Positions 12,231 to 24,199 of a stretch of 64,000 nt of DNA are shown piece after piece (position 1 is the stretch's first letter; every line of letters begins with the position of its first letter). Source of the DNA: Cichorium intybus (lineage: Eukaryota > Streptophyta > Magnoliopsida > Asterales > Asteraceae). The stretch spans positions 69,156,894 to 69,220,893 of the forward strand of contig CM042010.1 of the NCBI GenBank assembly GCA_023525715.1. Direction: 5' to 3'. Below the pieces are notes generated by a model, which was not told the origin of the DNA, made no database searches, and saw nothing but the letters and a program-made list of their open reading frames with translations. The translations under genes and the position numbers were made by a program.

Positions 12231-12933
12231 TGTTGGATTAGGTGTCTAAGCCATGACTAATAATTTGTATTTACCTAATTAATAGAAGCAAAGTCCATTT
12301 GGGTTGCCCTCATAGCTGGAGGTTTGATAGAAAGTTCGGTAGAGAGAAAGATTGGTTTATTATGGGATTAATAAATCAATAGAAATAAAAGATATGGTTT
12401 GTTAATATATTAAAGTGATAATATATTAATTAGAAACTATATTGATTGATTAATAATTAATCAGAAATTAATTGGATTAATTTCTGTGGCATTAATTAGA
12501 TTAATCAGGAGGTCAGGGATTAAAGTCGTACAAATTCAATAGTTGAATTGCGGCGCGCGGCGCGCAAACTAGTTGGCCGCGGCGCGCGTACAGATAATCC
12601 GAAAATTGGGCTGCGGCTAGGGTTTTTAGCTTTGCCACTTGGTTCCCTATAAATAGGGAACCCTAGACCTCATTATTGCTTGCTCATTCTATAATTCTCT
12701 CTGGAATTTTCGTCCACCCTCTGGATCCCTGGGTGTGATCTCATTTGAGGCAGGACACTTGTGCTGCTTAGCTTCAAGATTAAAACTAAAGGTTAGTTTT
12801 TCTGATTTATTCTTTTAGTTAATTTTTGTTTGGCCTTTAGGAATTAGTTACATGTTCAAATAAGAAAACATAGATCTTTTCTAGGTTGCATGTGAACTTA
12901 AGGTTTTAGTTTATGGTTGCGGAAAACCTTTCA
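12231..12933 (+). repeat. 3' LTR of element C
   Basis: This is the second 703-bp copy, preceded by the purine tract AAGTGGGAGACTG. The TATA palindrome (12641-12662) and GCGCGC patch are conserved. It ends at 12933 and is followed by the CACTG flank. Confidence 0.95.
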
Positions 12934-13789
12934 CACTGACCCAGTGTTTCAATATTTTATCAATGTGAGGTAAAAACCACATTGAATCACGAACATCTTT
13001 ATTAGAAGAAATATAGGTTAATAATGGTATGAGCGTGTAATATATCTTGGTGCGAGATATACCCATCAGCTAGACTTGCGAATTGTCATCAATGCATGGT
13101 ATATTACACTGAATCATCCAACTCTAAATTAGAAGACTTGTAGGTAAGAAAGGTTGTTGATGCCTCACATTTACCATTGGCGTTATAGAAAAGATCACTA
13201 GCATAGAGTTTCGAAATATCATCAACATTTTGTTTTAAATGATGAATCGTCTATTTCTTGCAATAGAAGATAGAGTGGGTAAGAATGGATTGGTGCATGT
13301 GATAGACTATGGTATGCAATCTAACCATCGACACGGAGTTTGTAACTCTCTACTCTGAGTGGCTTAACCCAAAGTGTCTAGAAGTTGAGTTTTAGAATAC
13401 TTGAGGTTAGGTTAAGAGAGGTTGTGAGTGCTTCATACTCATTGTGGTGTACCAATGACAATCATCAGCACAAGTTGTTTATCTTAGCAGTGAGTGGTAT
13501 ACCTCAGTGCGTCGTCGATTGATAGGGTAAGGAAATGTCTTAGTGAATCACTGTGAAAGTGAAACACATCATTGACATGAGAGCTTTGGATCTGTATTCC
13601 TGATTGGTATAGATCAGGAACATTGATGATCGTGCAAATTTGTGTAATTTTAAAATGACATTTTTGGATTTTTAAATTTTATAATTTTTTGTTGTTTTTA
13701 ATTCTCTCCCTAAATTTGTGCATAGAGAAGAGTGAACGAAAATGAACAAATTTAACTAAAAAATTACGAAATGTACAAGAACTGATTTG
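12934..13789 (-). repeat. Proximal 3' noncoding region of B with degenerate tandem repeats
   Basis: On the minus strand this holds several diverged units about 130-140 bp apart. Each contains words such as CCATTCTTACC, CTTCTAA, GATGAT and CGAAACTCTATGC. The same array occurs in plus orientation at about 24950-25680 (M) and 45000-45740 (E). No frame is open. Confidence 0.75.
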
Positions 13790-15314
13790 TCAGTCATCGA
13801 ACCGAATCATCTTTAAAAATCCAACAAGCACATCGAACCGAGCTTTTGCAAAAGGTTTTGTAAACAAATCCGCCACATTGTTATCTGTGTGAATTTGTTC
13901 CAAGTGAATAAGTTTACGCTCATAGCAAACTCGAATAAAATGAACTTTAATGTCGATGTGCTTGGTTTTAGAATGCTAGACAGGGTTTTTAACAATTTGG
14001 ATAGCTGCATCATTATCACAAAAGATTGGAGTGTCGAGAAAGTTCAAACCATAATCTAGCAGTTGATGTTGCATCCAGATGACCTGAGAACAGCAAGCCG
14101 ATGCAACAACGTATTCAGCTTCAGCTGTGGAAGTTGCCACAGTTTGCTGTATCTTGCATTGCCATGAAATCAGCCTATCTCCCAAAAATTGACATCCGAA
14201 ACTTGTTGATTTACTGTCAATATCACATCCTCCATAATTGTTGTCAGAAAATGCATATAAATCAAATTCACAGTTCTTCGGATACCAGAGACCCAATTTC
14301 GTTCTTCCTTTGAGGCATCGAAAGATCTGTTTAACAGGAATTAAGTGAGAAAGTTTAGGATTAGCCTGATGACGTGCACATTGGCAGACTGCAAAGACGA
14401 TGTCAGGTCTGCTAGCCGTCAGATACATCACAGAGCCAATCATTGATCGATACATGGTTTGATCAACAGATTCGCCATCTAGATCCGAGGTCAGCAGAGG
14501 TCGCTCAGCCATCGGAGTAGCAGCAACTTTTGCATCTTTAAATCTGAACTTCTCCACAATCTCATCAACGTACTTTCCTTGATGCAGCAATATACCTTTT
14601 GAAATTTCACGAACTTGCAACCCTAAAAACGTTGTCATCTCCCCTAGAGAGCTCATCTCGAATCTCTTTTTCATCACTTGATCAAAGTCTTTGCATAGAG
14701 TCTCGCTAGTAGATCCAAAGATAATATCATCCATATAAATCTAAGCGACAATTATATCTGTCTTCTCTCGTTTAATGAACATCGTCTGATCAATCGTCCC
14801 TCTTGTATACCCGTGTAGTAGCAGATGTTCGGTTAGAGTAGCATACCAAGATCGAGGAGCCTGGTGAAGACCGTAAAGTGCCTTATCCAGCTTGTAAACA
14901 TGGTTGGAAAACTTTGAGTTGAGAAAACCTAGAGGTTGATCAACGTAGATTTCCTCCTTGACTTCTCCGTACAAGAAAGCTGTCTTGACGTCCATCTGAT
15001 ACACGATAAAACCCATATAAGAAGCATATGCCAAGAAGATACGAATCACCTCCAGTCGTGCCACAGGAGCATACACTTTAGTGTAATCGAGACCTTCTAT
15101 CTGTCTGAACCTGTGAACAACCAAGCGTGCCTTATTTCGCACAATCACTCCGCTGTCGTCATGTTTGTTGCGAAATACCCATCTTGTATCCAAAGACTTC
15201 TTGCCTTTGGGTAATTCCATCCGCTGCCAAACATTTACTTTTTCAAATTGATTCAGCTATTCATGCATTGCGTCAACCCAACTTGGTTCATTGACTGCCA
15301 TCTCTACATTCTTT
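13790..15314 (-). pseudogene. pol: Reverse transcriptase and RNase H of element B
   Basis: The frame begins upstream of MELPKGKKSLDTRWVFRNKH (15220) and carries typical Copia RT blocks: KARLVV, VYAPVARLEVIRIFLAYA, YQMDVKTAFLYG, ALYGLHQAPRSWY and the catalytic IYMDDIIFGS box (YMDD at 14726-14737). RNase H follows with AVCQCARHQANP, DSKSTSFGCQFLG, STAEAEYVVAS and CDNDAAIQIVKN, and it ends in DVLVGFLKMIRFDD with TGA at 13790-13792. In-frame TAG codons sit at 14741 (before IYMDD), at 13976 and between MHE and LNQF near 15258. The frame is otherwise continuous, so few mutations inactivated it. It acted in cytoplasmic virus-like particles to copy element RNA. Confidence 0.92.
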
Positions 15315-15873
15315 GGCTCGATTTGCGAAATAAAGCATGAGTAGAGACACTCATTGACATAACCACTCGGAATTCTGGTCTGGACCTCATCCGTCAGTGA
15401 ACCGATGGCATTTTCAATGGGTAATCGTGTTGAATTCTTGAAGGAATAGCATGCTCGAGCGCTCCTGAAGAAACTGGAAGATTTATAATGTTCTCAACTC
15501 TGCCTACAGCCGAATCACTTCTATCAGATGTTCTGAAGTCGTACGAGGTGCTTGCCACATACTCATCCAATATTCTCTCAGGAAAGAGAGAGTCCATGAG
15601 AGTAGAATTGAACAGATCTGCAGGATCAGAGTTGATAGCATCTTCTTGAGTGACAGTTTCTTCAACAGCTGGTGTTTCGACAACAGTCTTTGGAGATTCA
15701 GCAGGAAGGTCATCATTCACCATAGGAGGATCAGAAGATGCATCGTTGTTCAATATTATAGGTTCATCAATTATCACGGACGATTTGATCGGCTCAGCGA
15801 GAATATCTTCATCATCATATTGGTTGGTTCTACTTGGGCCTGACTGTGTACCTAAAACATCATTAGAAAGCAA
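15315..15873 (-). pseudogene. pol: Integrase to reverse transcriptase linker of B
   Basis: This acidic, Ser/Pro/Thr-rich segment (159 codons at 15394-15873) with no catalytic motif corresponds to the variable spacer between Copia integrase and RT. Near 15424 a one-base deletion shifts the frame. The continuation GSLTDEVQTRIPSGYVNECLYS is in the RT frame. Confidence 0.75.
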
Positions 15874-16545
15874 ATGAAACGGTTTAAACAGTTCATCATA
15901 GTTAAACAGCCAGCCAGGTCCAACTCGGGGACCCGTCTCATTTTCCTCCAGCTAACGCACATCAAAGGATTCCACAATCTGCTTGGTGACTTTATTATAC
16001 ACCCCATAAGCAGTGCGACCTGCATACCCTACAAAATAACAATCATCAGCCTTTTAGTTAAACTTTAGAGTGGCTTCCAGATGAAGGAGGGTGCATGGAC
16101 ATCCAAAGGTACAGAAATTAGCAACTGTCGGTTAGTGGCCGTAGAGGATTTCATACGGAGTCTTCATGCGATTCTTGTTGATGGACCTGATTCTGGACAT
16201 AGCACGCGGTGTTGATGGCTTCAACCCAGAAGAACACTGGCAACTTGGAATCACGTAGCATGGTTCGAGCAGCATGAATTAAAGTTCGATTTCATCGCTC
16301 AGTTACACCATTTTTTATGGTGTACGAGCAGCACTGTATTGACGCTGCACTCCCTTTTCAGCACAGAATTGATCTAAGATGGCATTCTTGAACTCAGTCC
16401 CATTGTCGCATCTGGTTCCCTTCACCTTCTGATTCGTTTGATTTTCAATGAGGATGATGAATCTCTTGACCAGTTCTGCAGTTTCACTCTTATGCTTCTA
16501 AAAGAAAACCTAAGTAAAACGTGAGTAATCATCTATGATGCCCAA
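15874..16545 (-). pseudogene. pol: Integrase catalytic core of element B
   Basis: Read on the minus strand across stops and small shifts, it shows the Copia integrase order: IIDDYSRFT, ETAELVKRFI, CDNGTEFKN (second catalytic Asp near 16406), QRQYSAARTP, a TER motif carrying the catalytic Glu near 16306 followed by a TGA, then NRTLIHAARTML. C-terminal features GVYNKVTKQIVESFDVR follow. At least five nonsense codons are present. It would insert element cDNA into chromosomes. Confidence 0.8.
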
Positions 16546-17217
16546 TCAGTAAGAGTTTTTGTTGATACTCAAAACGTTGACTGCACCGAAGAGATCCATG
16601 TGAAGTAGTTGAAGGAGCAAATCAATGGAATTGACCAGTTTGGGCTTGTGCGGCTTTCGATGATGCTTTCCTTGTGCACAAGCTACACACTTCTCGAAGG
16701 TGATGAAGTCTTTGATAGGAAGCCCCCGGACGAGATCATTCTTCGCAAGACGGTTTAGATTCTTGGCATTTGCATGACCGAGGCGACGATGCCAGAGCAT
16801 GGCATTATGTTCTGAAACTTTTGACTTTAAGCAAGTAACATTTTCAGGAGTGTTGTGGTTCATGTCGATGATGTAGGCATTGATTTTGCTTTCAAACTTC
16901 ACTAATATCCAATATTCTGGTGTGATGATACTAGGCTTCAGAATCAAGCATTCTTTCTTCGTGAAGTGAGTCAAAAAACCTCTGTCGTAGATTTGAGAAA
17001 CGCTCAACAGACTATGCTTCAGTTCTGGAACGAAATTGACGTTTTCGAATTTCGACACAACGTTCGTAACAGTCCCCATTTGATTGACCTTCCCTTTTTC
17101 TCCTCCTGCAAAGGACACATACCCTCCATTGATGTTTTGAATGTCGTACAATTGAGAGATGTCTCATGTCATGTGCCTGGAACAACCACTTTCAACATGC
17201 CAAGGTCTGATGATATT
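16546..17217 (-). pseudogene. pol: Protease and GAG-pre-integrase of element B
   Basis: The frame reads NIIRPWHVESGCSRHMT, then TGA at 17164-17166, then a clean 200-codon stretch with FVPELKHSLLSVSQI, LWHRRLGHANAKNLNRLAKNDL and CVACAQGKHHRKPH (His/Cys zinc-binding GAG-pre-integrase). The protease motif is V-E-S-G-C where elements M and E have V-D-S-G-C, so the catalytic aspartate (codon 17191-17193) is replaced by glutamate. Together with the nonsense codon, this leaves the copy unable to process its polyprotein. Confidence 0.88.
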
Positions 17218-17252
17218 ACTCCATAGCTGCTCCTACACAAGATGTGGGATTA

Positions 17253-18700
17253 ATTAGATTTGGGAACCCAGTCCATTCTGAAACTAGGTTGACCCTTACT
17301 ATCAACACATTTAACTGGTTCCAAACTCATATCTTGCTTATCATACAATGTATTTACAGAACTTTTTGGAATACTGCCTTTGGGAACCCATCTGTAATTA
17401 GATTTAAATATTTTTTCATTTGACCATATGGGAACACTAACACTGGATTTTGAATCAGGATTACCCTTTGATTTAGGTCTATTTTTCAAATGAGAACTAG
17501 AAGATGATCATGGAGATGACTTTGACCTTACTGATTTTTCTTTAACAGAGCCATCTCCCAAATCAGTCCTTTTGTTCTTGGGGACCTGATTCTTGGCTTT
17601 TAGCATTCCGATTACCATTTATTGAACGTGACCTCGAGGGTTTTATTTTATAAGATCTCCCTCTTGGCACGTTCTGCCAGTTTTGTTCATGGAGGGGGAC
17701 ATAAAAGTGTTGAGGACAGTTTCTGGATATGTGACCTGGAGTCCCACAGTTAAAGCATGTTTGTCTTTTCAAAGGGGGCTGAGTGGGACTTGGTTTTGGT
17801 CCAGATTGTTTTGAAGAATTTCCACAAGCACAAACACATGCAATAGATTCTTTAACAAATTTTTGTGGTTTAAATTCTTAACAGCAATATCACCATGAAT
17901 TTTTGAAAGATTAATAGTTTTAACGTCTTGTTTCACACAATTATTAAAAACAGAAGAAACTGAAATATTAGTCTTTGAACAATTTTCATCAAAATTAGAA
18001 TCACTCTTTTCCTAGTTGTTCCCATCCTCCACTTTCATTTTATCTGCACATGAGGTAGAAGCATCAGTATTGTTTACTTTAGAACTCTCAGTGGTGCCGG
18101 ATTGATCAATTGGAACGGACTGGTAACAGTGGGCTGCTCTCTTTCTCGGGTTTCAAGGGAAGGAGTATAGTTATCATTAAAAGGTGGTGGAACACTCTTA
18201 TGCCCTAGACCCTCACCATGTTTGTTTTGCTATTTTAACTGATGTTCAATCATAGATTCAATAGTCGTACTTAACACATCAAATTTCTTAAAACTAAAAT
18301 CAGCATCTTTAAATTTTTCTTTCAATGTGTCAGGTTCGGCAGTTAAATTGGCAATTTTCTCTTTAGCAAACAGATGGTGACAGCATTTTTTGTTATATTC
18401 CTGTTTAAGTTTCTTTAGATATTTTGTTTGAGCTTCTACCTTTTCTATAAGGGGTTTCTGTTTCTTTTTGAGGTTTTAAATTTCGTTTTTAAGGTCAAAA
18501 ACCTCTCTAACTAGATTATCATTATGCTCACGATATTTATTAACCTTATCTATGCAAGATTGAGAGCAACAAGCTTCACTAACCTCTTTGGTTGCGGGAG
18601 TGGTGGAGACCATGAACGCGAACTGCAGCTCCATCAATCTTCTCTTCAGCCAGATCTGCATCCTCATCAGCTTCAATTTGTGCCAGGTGAGCTCCTCCAT
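17253..18700 (-). pseudogene. gag: gag of element B, C-terminal half (coiled coil, second zinc knuckle)
   Basis: The minus strand reads EVSEACCSQSCIDKVNKYREHNDNLVREVFDLKNEI, then a Lys/Glu-rich coiled coil, GLGHKSVPPPFNDNYTPSLE, a Ser-rich stretch, the CCHC knuckle CFNCGTPGHISRNC (near 17710-17755), an SRS-rich basic tail and RWVPKG...FRMDWVPKSN ending near 17253. Several frame changes occur, around 18480 and between 17800 and 18100. This module is the one kept in elements M and E and absent from A. Confidence 0.8.
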
Positions 18701-20019
18701 CTTCAGTGAGGTTCAGTGCCTGCATTTGATCCTCCCAAGAAAATTGTTGAGCCACCATTGCACGCTCAGTGTTTTGAGGAGCTTCTCTGTTGACTTTAGT
18801 TGGCACCAGAGTCCTCTCAGCATTGTTGTTCTCTACTCTTGGCTTGGTGCACTCACGAGCAAAGTGCCCTGGCTCGTGACAGTTGTAACACCTCAGCTTA
18901 CTCTTGTTAAATCCCACTTACTTGTCCCCGTTGATTCCCCAGTTGTTCCTCCCTATTGGCTGAGTAAACTTCTTTGCTCTGAATACTACCATTGCTATTT
19001 GCCAAGAAATGTGCATCTCCTCAACATCTTCAGGATGGATTTGGTCAAGTTCTCCAATCATGACTGGAGGAACCAATTCTCCAGCAACAAAGGCATTGTA
19101 GTAGTTCATGAAGCCATCCATTAAAGCCATGTTTTCCTCAGCTCCCTTGGAAGCAGCTGGAGCTGGAATAGTTTATTGTGTAAGTGGGCTTGGAACGGAA
19201 GGAGCTGGAGATGCCATCGAAAGACTGGAAGGTGGAGGAACATGATGTGGTAGAAGAGCAGAGAATGCACTGTTGGTGGAAGAACCCAGGTTGGCAGATG
19301 AGTAAGAGTTGACATGATTGATCTCGCGCTGCTTGTCATCCATGTCACAAGCCTTGATGACAGCCATTACTTCAGCCAGGGAGAGCTTGCTCAGGTCTTT
19401 GGTCTTTTTAATCACTAAGATATTCATATCCCAGTTCCTCGAGAGAGAGTTTAGCAGCTTTTTATTTATCTTAGAACTGGACAACATAATTTCAGCAGTA
19501 CTCATTTTTGTGTTTAGAGTGATGAAGCACTGTAATTGAACCTCTAAAGCCTCCCCAAGGACGTGATTGAATATATTAAATCTCTGACGAAGCAAATCCT
19601 GTCTGCTTTGCTTCATGTCGTCATTTTCTTTTTACACTTCAATCAGTGTTTCCTATAAAGCTTTAGCAGATTTATACTCCCTGAAGCCTTGGGCGATATC
19701 AGGAGACAGTGCCATGGTAAGAGTAGCGAGAGTTTTGTCATTTGCCTCAACCTTTTCAAACTCTTCATCCATGTAAGTTTCGATTGGCTTATCAATCACT
19801 GTCTTTGCCTCATCGTCCAATGGGATTGTAATTCTAACCGGGCCCCGTAAGATGCTTCTCCACACTTTTATGTCTTTCATCTTAACATATTGTTCGAATC
19901 TAAACTTTCACTCAGGAAACCCGTCAGCAGACAGCAACCGGGGAATCCGAGTGGTAGTTCCCATGATGGAATCCAAGTCAGAATGCATTGTGGCAAGAGA
20001 ATTGTTGTAAGAATCCATT
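18579..20019 (-). pseudogene. gag: gag of element B, N-terminal half (first zinc knuckle)
   Basis: An ATG at 20019 opens MDSYNNSLATMHSDLDSIMG, followed by the gag core (ATLTMALSPDIAQGFREYKSAKAL, QSRQDLLRQRFNIFNHVLGEALEVQL) and the knuckle CYNCHEPGHFAREC. TGA replaces the Trp of FSEW-KF. Further stops lie near 19651 and 19632, and near 19171 and 18918. It overlaps the next module in another frame around 18579-18700, a frameshift in what was one protein. It aligns codon by codon with the gag of element A. Confidence 0.85.
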
Positions 20020-20507
20020 AATGATCAAAACAAGAAATGCAACCTTCTAGGCCTAAAACAGCCAAAATTCAAATCAAAAACCCAGAAATTATAGACCGAA
20101 AACACTGTAGAGCCGAAAACACCTTGACCGAAATCAGAGAAAAACCGAAAACACTGCCTGAAAATGGATCAGCAGCGAAAACGAACAAACCCTAACAGAA
20201 AACCCTGGGACGCCGCCAAAAACACAGAACCCTAATAGAAAACGACAAGCAGCCGCCAAAATCTCTTAATGCCCTAACCGAGAACAGTTGATAGCCACCG
20301 AAAACTCCAAATCAGATCTGAAAAACGCGTTTTTTAATTTTCGAATTTTAAGGATCAAAACACCTAGTTTTTCCAGAAAATTGATGAACACAAAGAACAC
20401 CAAGTACCCAAAACGTCCAAAACAATCCAAAAACTCCAAAAACGTCAACGAACAATCAATTGTTTCGAAATATTGATACCAAAACAGCCAAAACCACAAG
20501 ATTTGAG
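20020..20507 (-). repeat. Leader of element B with ACCGAAA/TTTCGGT words
   Basis: The plus strand shows ACCGAAA-type words at 20094, 20126, 20138 and 20152 and similar forms elsewhere, that is, TTTCGGT on the element strand. No useful frame is seen. Confidence 0.65.
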
Positions 20508-20519
20508 GCTTTGATACCA
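20508..20519 (-). other. Primer-binding site of element B, one mismatch
   Basis: On the minus strand it reads TGGTATCAAAGC, differing by G to A from the TGGTATCAGAGC of the relatives. Confidence 0.8.
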
Positions 20520-20521
20520 CT

Positions 20522-20958
20522 TGGAAGTCCCAAATTCTTAGATCTATGAAGGTATCAATTCAATCACTTGATTGTGCGGAATCCAATCAAGTAATCAAAC
20601 ACAAAGCAATAAAGAACACGGTATTAAACTTCAATACACTCGTTGTATAATCAAACGACTCGTACATAAGTTCATTTGATCGATGAACAATATTACTATC
20701 TCATGCAAGCTCCCAATTCAATCAACAATACTAATGACCACTAAAATACAATTTCTACCTACACCTAAACCTAAGCCCACCCAACCAAGAGCCCACCAAA
20801 AACTGCAAGCCCAACCCACCGAAATCATGCTGATTTCGGTCATGGTGCCACCGAGAACAGGAGGTTTTCGGACCCTGACCGAAAACACATTTTAAGCCTT
20901 AAAACTCGAAATAATCCATTTTAACGTAAAGATTAAACCATTAAATTATGACCCAACA
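20522..20958 (-). repeat. 5' LTR of element B
   Basis: On the minus strand it starts TGTTGGGTCATAATTTAA (20958) and ends GGGACTTCCA (20522), 437 bp, adjoining the primer site. Outside it, element K sequence begins at 20959. Confidence 0.85.
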
Positions 20959-21509
20959 AGAAAGGATTCTTCTCATCATCCAAAATTTTTGGAAACAATT
21001 TGAATGAACATTTGGAAGTCAAAATTAATGTATGAAAACAAGATTTGTATGGTTATAACATATACAATCGTTTATGTTATGAACAAGAAAAAATTCCAAG
21101 TCATTTGAAACATCTTCTGTATTGTCAAAAATCAAATCAAACTGAAAGGAATTACAAACAGATACAAATCATGAAAGAAACAGTACAACCGAAAATGGAC
21201 GTTGTTGAAATACTTGAATCAAAAGAGTGTGTACCAATTAGTAAATCAATTGAAAAAGATTCTTCAAAAAGAAAAACCATTATTTCAAAACCAATTGTGC
21301 AAAAACCAACATATTTGAAAAAGCATCAAAATAAAGCGTCAACTTCAAAACCAACTGTTGTGATTTTAAAACTGAAGTCAATAGTTGTGATTTCAAAATC
21401 AATTTTCCAAAGATGGATACGAAGGCCTCTACTTCCAAAACAAAGATGGATACGAAGGCCTCTACTTCCAAAACAAATCAATTTTCCAAACCATCATTCG
21501 TACCAACAA
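20959..21509 (+). pseudogene. gag: gag fragment of K, first part
   Basis: Frame 0 from 21045 to 21509 encodes NRLCYEQEKIPSHLKHLLYCQKS followed by Lys/Ser/Thr-rich repeats. A 33-bp unit encoding RWIRRPLLPKQ is duplicated in tandem at 21411-21475. Upstream codons are broken by TGA and TAA. It ends at AACAA, the target duplication of M. The gag assignment rests on position and composition. Confidence 0.55.
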
Positions 21510-21994
21510 TGTTGGGACATATTTTATTGGTTTATGCTTTGCACATGAAAAGGGTTAATTCGGATTTTCAAGAAAAAACGTAGTTTTCGGTCCTCGACCA
21601 AAAACACCGAGTTCTAGGTGTACTTGGACCAAAATCAACATGAGATTTCGGTGGGATTGTTTCTGTGGGCTGGGATTTCGATGGACTTAATGGGCTTTTG
21701 TATTAGGTTAAGTATATAGAGTGTGTTTGTTAGCTGTGATCGTGGTTGGTCGATCATTGTGAATCATAGCATAGTCAAGAGAGAAATCATTCATTGAGCA
21801 TTTTATTGAGCATTCATGGCTGGCGATTAGAACCTTATGTACCAGTCAATTCGATTAATCAATTGAGTGTATTGAAGGTTTATTATGTTCTTGTTTTAAT
21901 CATAATTGTTTCGGATTCGTCACTTGATTAATTTTCTGCATTAATCAAGTGATTTGATTGATACCTTGTTAGATCATAGTTTACGAGACTTACA
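21510..21994 (+). repeat. 5' LTR of element M
   Basis: It begins TGTTGGGACATATTTTATTGG and ends GAGACTTACA, 485 bp. A weak TATA-like TATATAGA lies at 21713. It contains several TTTCGGT words. Confidence 0.9.
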
Positions 21995-21996
21995 AT

Positions 21997-22008
21997 TGGT
22001 ATCAGAGC
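21997..22008 (+). other. Primer-binding site (initiator tRNA-Met) of M
   Basis: TGGTATCAGAGC follows the LTR after two bases. Confidence 0.9.
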
Positions 22009-22675
22009 CTTTAAATTCGATTTTAGGCTGTTTGGTATCAATTGATTTCGAAGCAATTTAGTTGATGTTTGAAGTTTTGGTGCGTTTTTGGTCTAGTTGG
22101 GTGAAAATCACTGCTTGTGTTCTTCGTGAAATTGGTGGTTTTGGCAAAAAATCGACTATTTCGATCCTTGGCATTTACAAATTCGACCAATAACTTTGTT
22201 CTTGTCCTTTTATGGGCGTTTTCGGCGGCTAGCAAGGAGTTCTCGGCTAGGTTTAGGTGTTTTCAGCGGCACAACAGTGTTCTCGACTTGGGTTTTGGGT
22301 GTTCTCGGTGGCACATCAGAGTTCTCGACCAGGGTTTTGGGTGTTCTCGACGGCACAACAGTATTCTCGGCCAGGGTTTTGGGTGTTCTCGACAGTACAA
22401 TAGAGTTCTTGGCCAGGGTTTTGGGTGTTCTCGGCATCACAACAGAGATCTCGGCTAGGGTTTCAGGGTTTTCGGCAGCGTGACATCAGCGTTCTCGGTG
22501 CAGATGAGTTTTCGGTCATAGGTGTTGATTTTTAGATGTTTTCGGTGAAAATTCTGATTTTCAGGGTTTTCGATCAAAGGCTTTTCGAGCAGCGTTTTGG
22601 GTCAAGCAATGGTTGACTATTCATAGTTTTCAGTCAACTCTAATTTCACGTCAGATTTTTTATCGTTGGTCAATA
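22009..22675 (+). repeat. Leader of M with a 42-bp tandem repeat
   Basis: Positions 22265-22475 hold about five copies of a 42-bp unit built on TTCTCGGCCAGGGTTTTGGGTG followed by TTCTCGACGGCACAACAG. The period is a multiple of three, so open frames run through it, but these are probably by-products. Flanks contain further TTTCGGT and TTCTCGG words. Confidence 0.75.
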
Positions 22676-24166
22676 ACGGTCTCCACCACTCCTAGCACCA
22701 AACAGGTTAGTGAAACTTCATGATCTAAATCTTGTGTAGATAAACTTAATAAATACCGTGAGCAAAATGATATTTTAGTTAGAGAAGTTTTTGACCGTAA
22801 AAATGAAATCTATAACCTTAAAAAGGGCCAGAAACCTTTTAATGAAAAATTAGAAGATCAAACCAAAGAGCTAAAAAGAACTAAAGAAGAATACAGTGAA
22901 AAGAGCTGTCACTATCAGTTTGCTAAAGAGAAAATTGCCAATTTAACTGCCAAAATTAACGCATTGAAAGCTAAATTTAAAGATGTTGATTTTAATTTTA
23001 AGAAATTTGATGTTTCAAGTGTGACTGTTGAATCAATGATTGAACAACAGTTAAAGTGGCAAACTAAACAGGGTGAAGGTCTAGGGTATAATAGCGTTCC
23101 ACCCCTTTTCAACGATAATTATACTCCAGCCCTTGAAACCAAAGAGATAGAGAAACCTGTTCTAAGTGATCAGCCAGTTGCTTGAGTTCTAAGTGATCAG
23201 CCAGTTGCTTGAGCTTCAGTTAAGACTGAAAAATCCAGCCTCGCTGAGAATGTTAAGGTGAACGATACTAATGCTTCTATCTTCTGTGCAGATAAAGTAG
23301 TAGTAAAAGATGGGAACGAGGAGAACAAAAATAATTCAAGTTTTGTGGAAAATTCTTCAAAAACTAATATTTTATTTACTGTTGCTTCTAATAATCATGT
23401 GAACCAAGACACTAAAACTGTTAATTTTTCAAAATCTTATGATGATGCTGCTTTGAATAAAAATTCCAATAATCCTACTTTTGGAAAATTTAAGCCACAA
23501 AAATTTGTGAAACAATCTGATGGTTGTGTGTGTGCTTGCGGAAAATCTTTGAAACAACAGGTGAACTCACAGTCTGGCTCACAGACTTCATTTGGACCAG
23601 GACCAAGTCCCAATCATATTTTCTTGAAAAGACAAACATGTTTTAATTGTGGGACTCCAGGTCACATAGCTAGAAATTGTCCACATTTGGCATACGTTCC
23701 TTACTATACACAAGGCTGGAAAAATATGCCAAGAAGGAGATCTTCCAAAATAAAATATTCGAGGTCACATTCAAGAAATGGTGATTGGAATGCTACCAAG
23801 GCCAAGAATCAGGCCCACATGGACAAAAAGATTGATTCGAGAGATGGTTTTGCCAAACCAAAATCGGTGAGGTCAAACTCATCTCAAGGATCGTCTTTTA
23901 GCTCACACTTGCAATATAAGCCCAAATTAAAGGGTAGTCGTGTTTCAAGATCAAGTGTTGAGGCACCCATCTGGTTAAACGATAAGAGACTCAAGCCTAA
24001 TTACAGATGGGTACCCAAAGGCCTCACTTCCAAATCACCTAAGAGTTCTGCTAATTCTTCATGTTCTTTATTTGATAAGCAGGATATGGTATGGGAAAGA
24101 GTATCACGTGTAGATAGTAAAGGTCAACCCAGTTTCAAAATGGACCGGGTTCCCAAACCTAATTAA
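22676..24166 (+). pseudogene. gag: gag of element M (C-terminal half only)
   Basis: One frame starts where ATG is expected but ACG stands (22676) and encodes a Lys/Glu coiled coil (YNLKKGQKPFNEKLEDQ, AKEKIANLTAKINALKAKFKD), GYNSVPPLFNDNYTP, a linker, the CCHC knuckle CFNCGTPGHIARNC (near 23638-23679), an SR-rich basic stretch and the terminal VPKPN with TAA at 24164. Stops sit at 22721 and twice near 23185 and 23212. The latter two flank a 27-bp tandem duplication encoding VLSDQPVA. Some 302 codons from 23258 are open. The first gag half with the other knuckle is absent. Confidence 0.87.
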
Positions 24167-24199
24167 TCACGCATCTTGTGCAGGAGCAGCTATGGAGAA

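Noticed and set aside
14936..15214. 92-codon plus-strand ORF antisense to reverse transcriptase
   Set aside because: It is the complement of the conserved RT frame of B, a shadow of the real coding strand.
22117..22483. Overlapping 113- and 95-codon ORFs with a 14-residue repeat in the M leader
   Set aside because: The repeat unit is 42 bp, a multiple of three, so all frames stay open by default. It lies upstream of gag in the leader.
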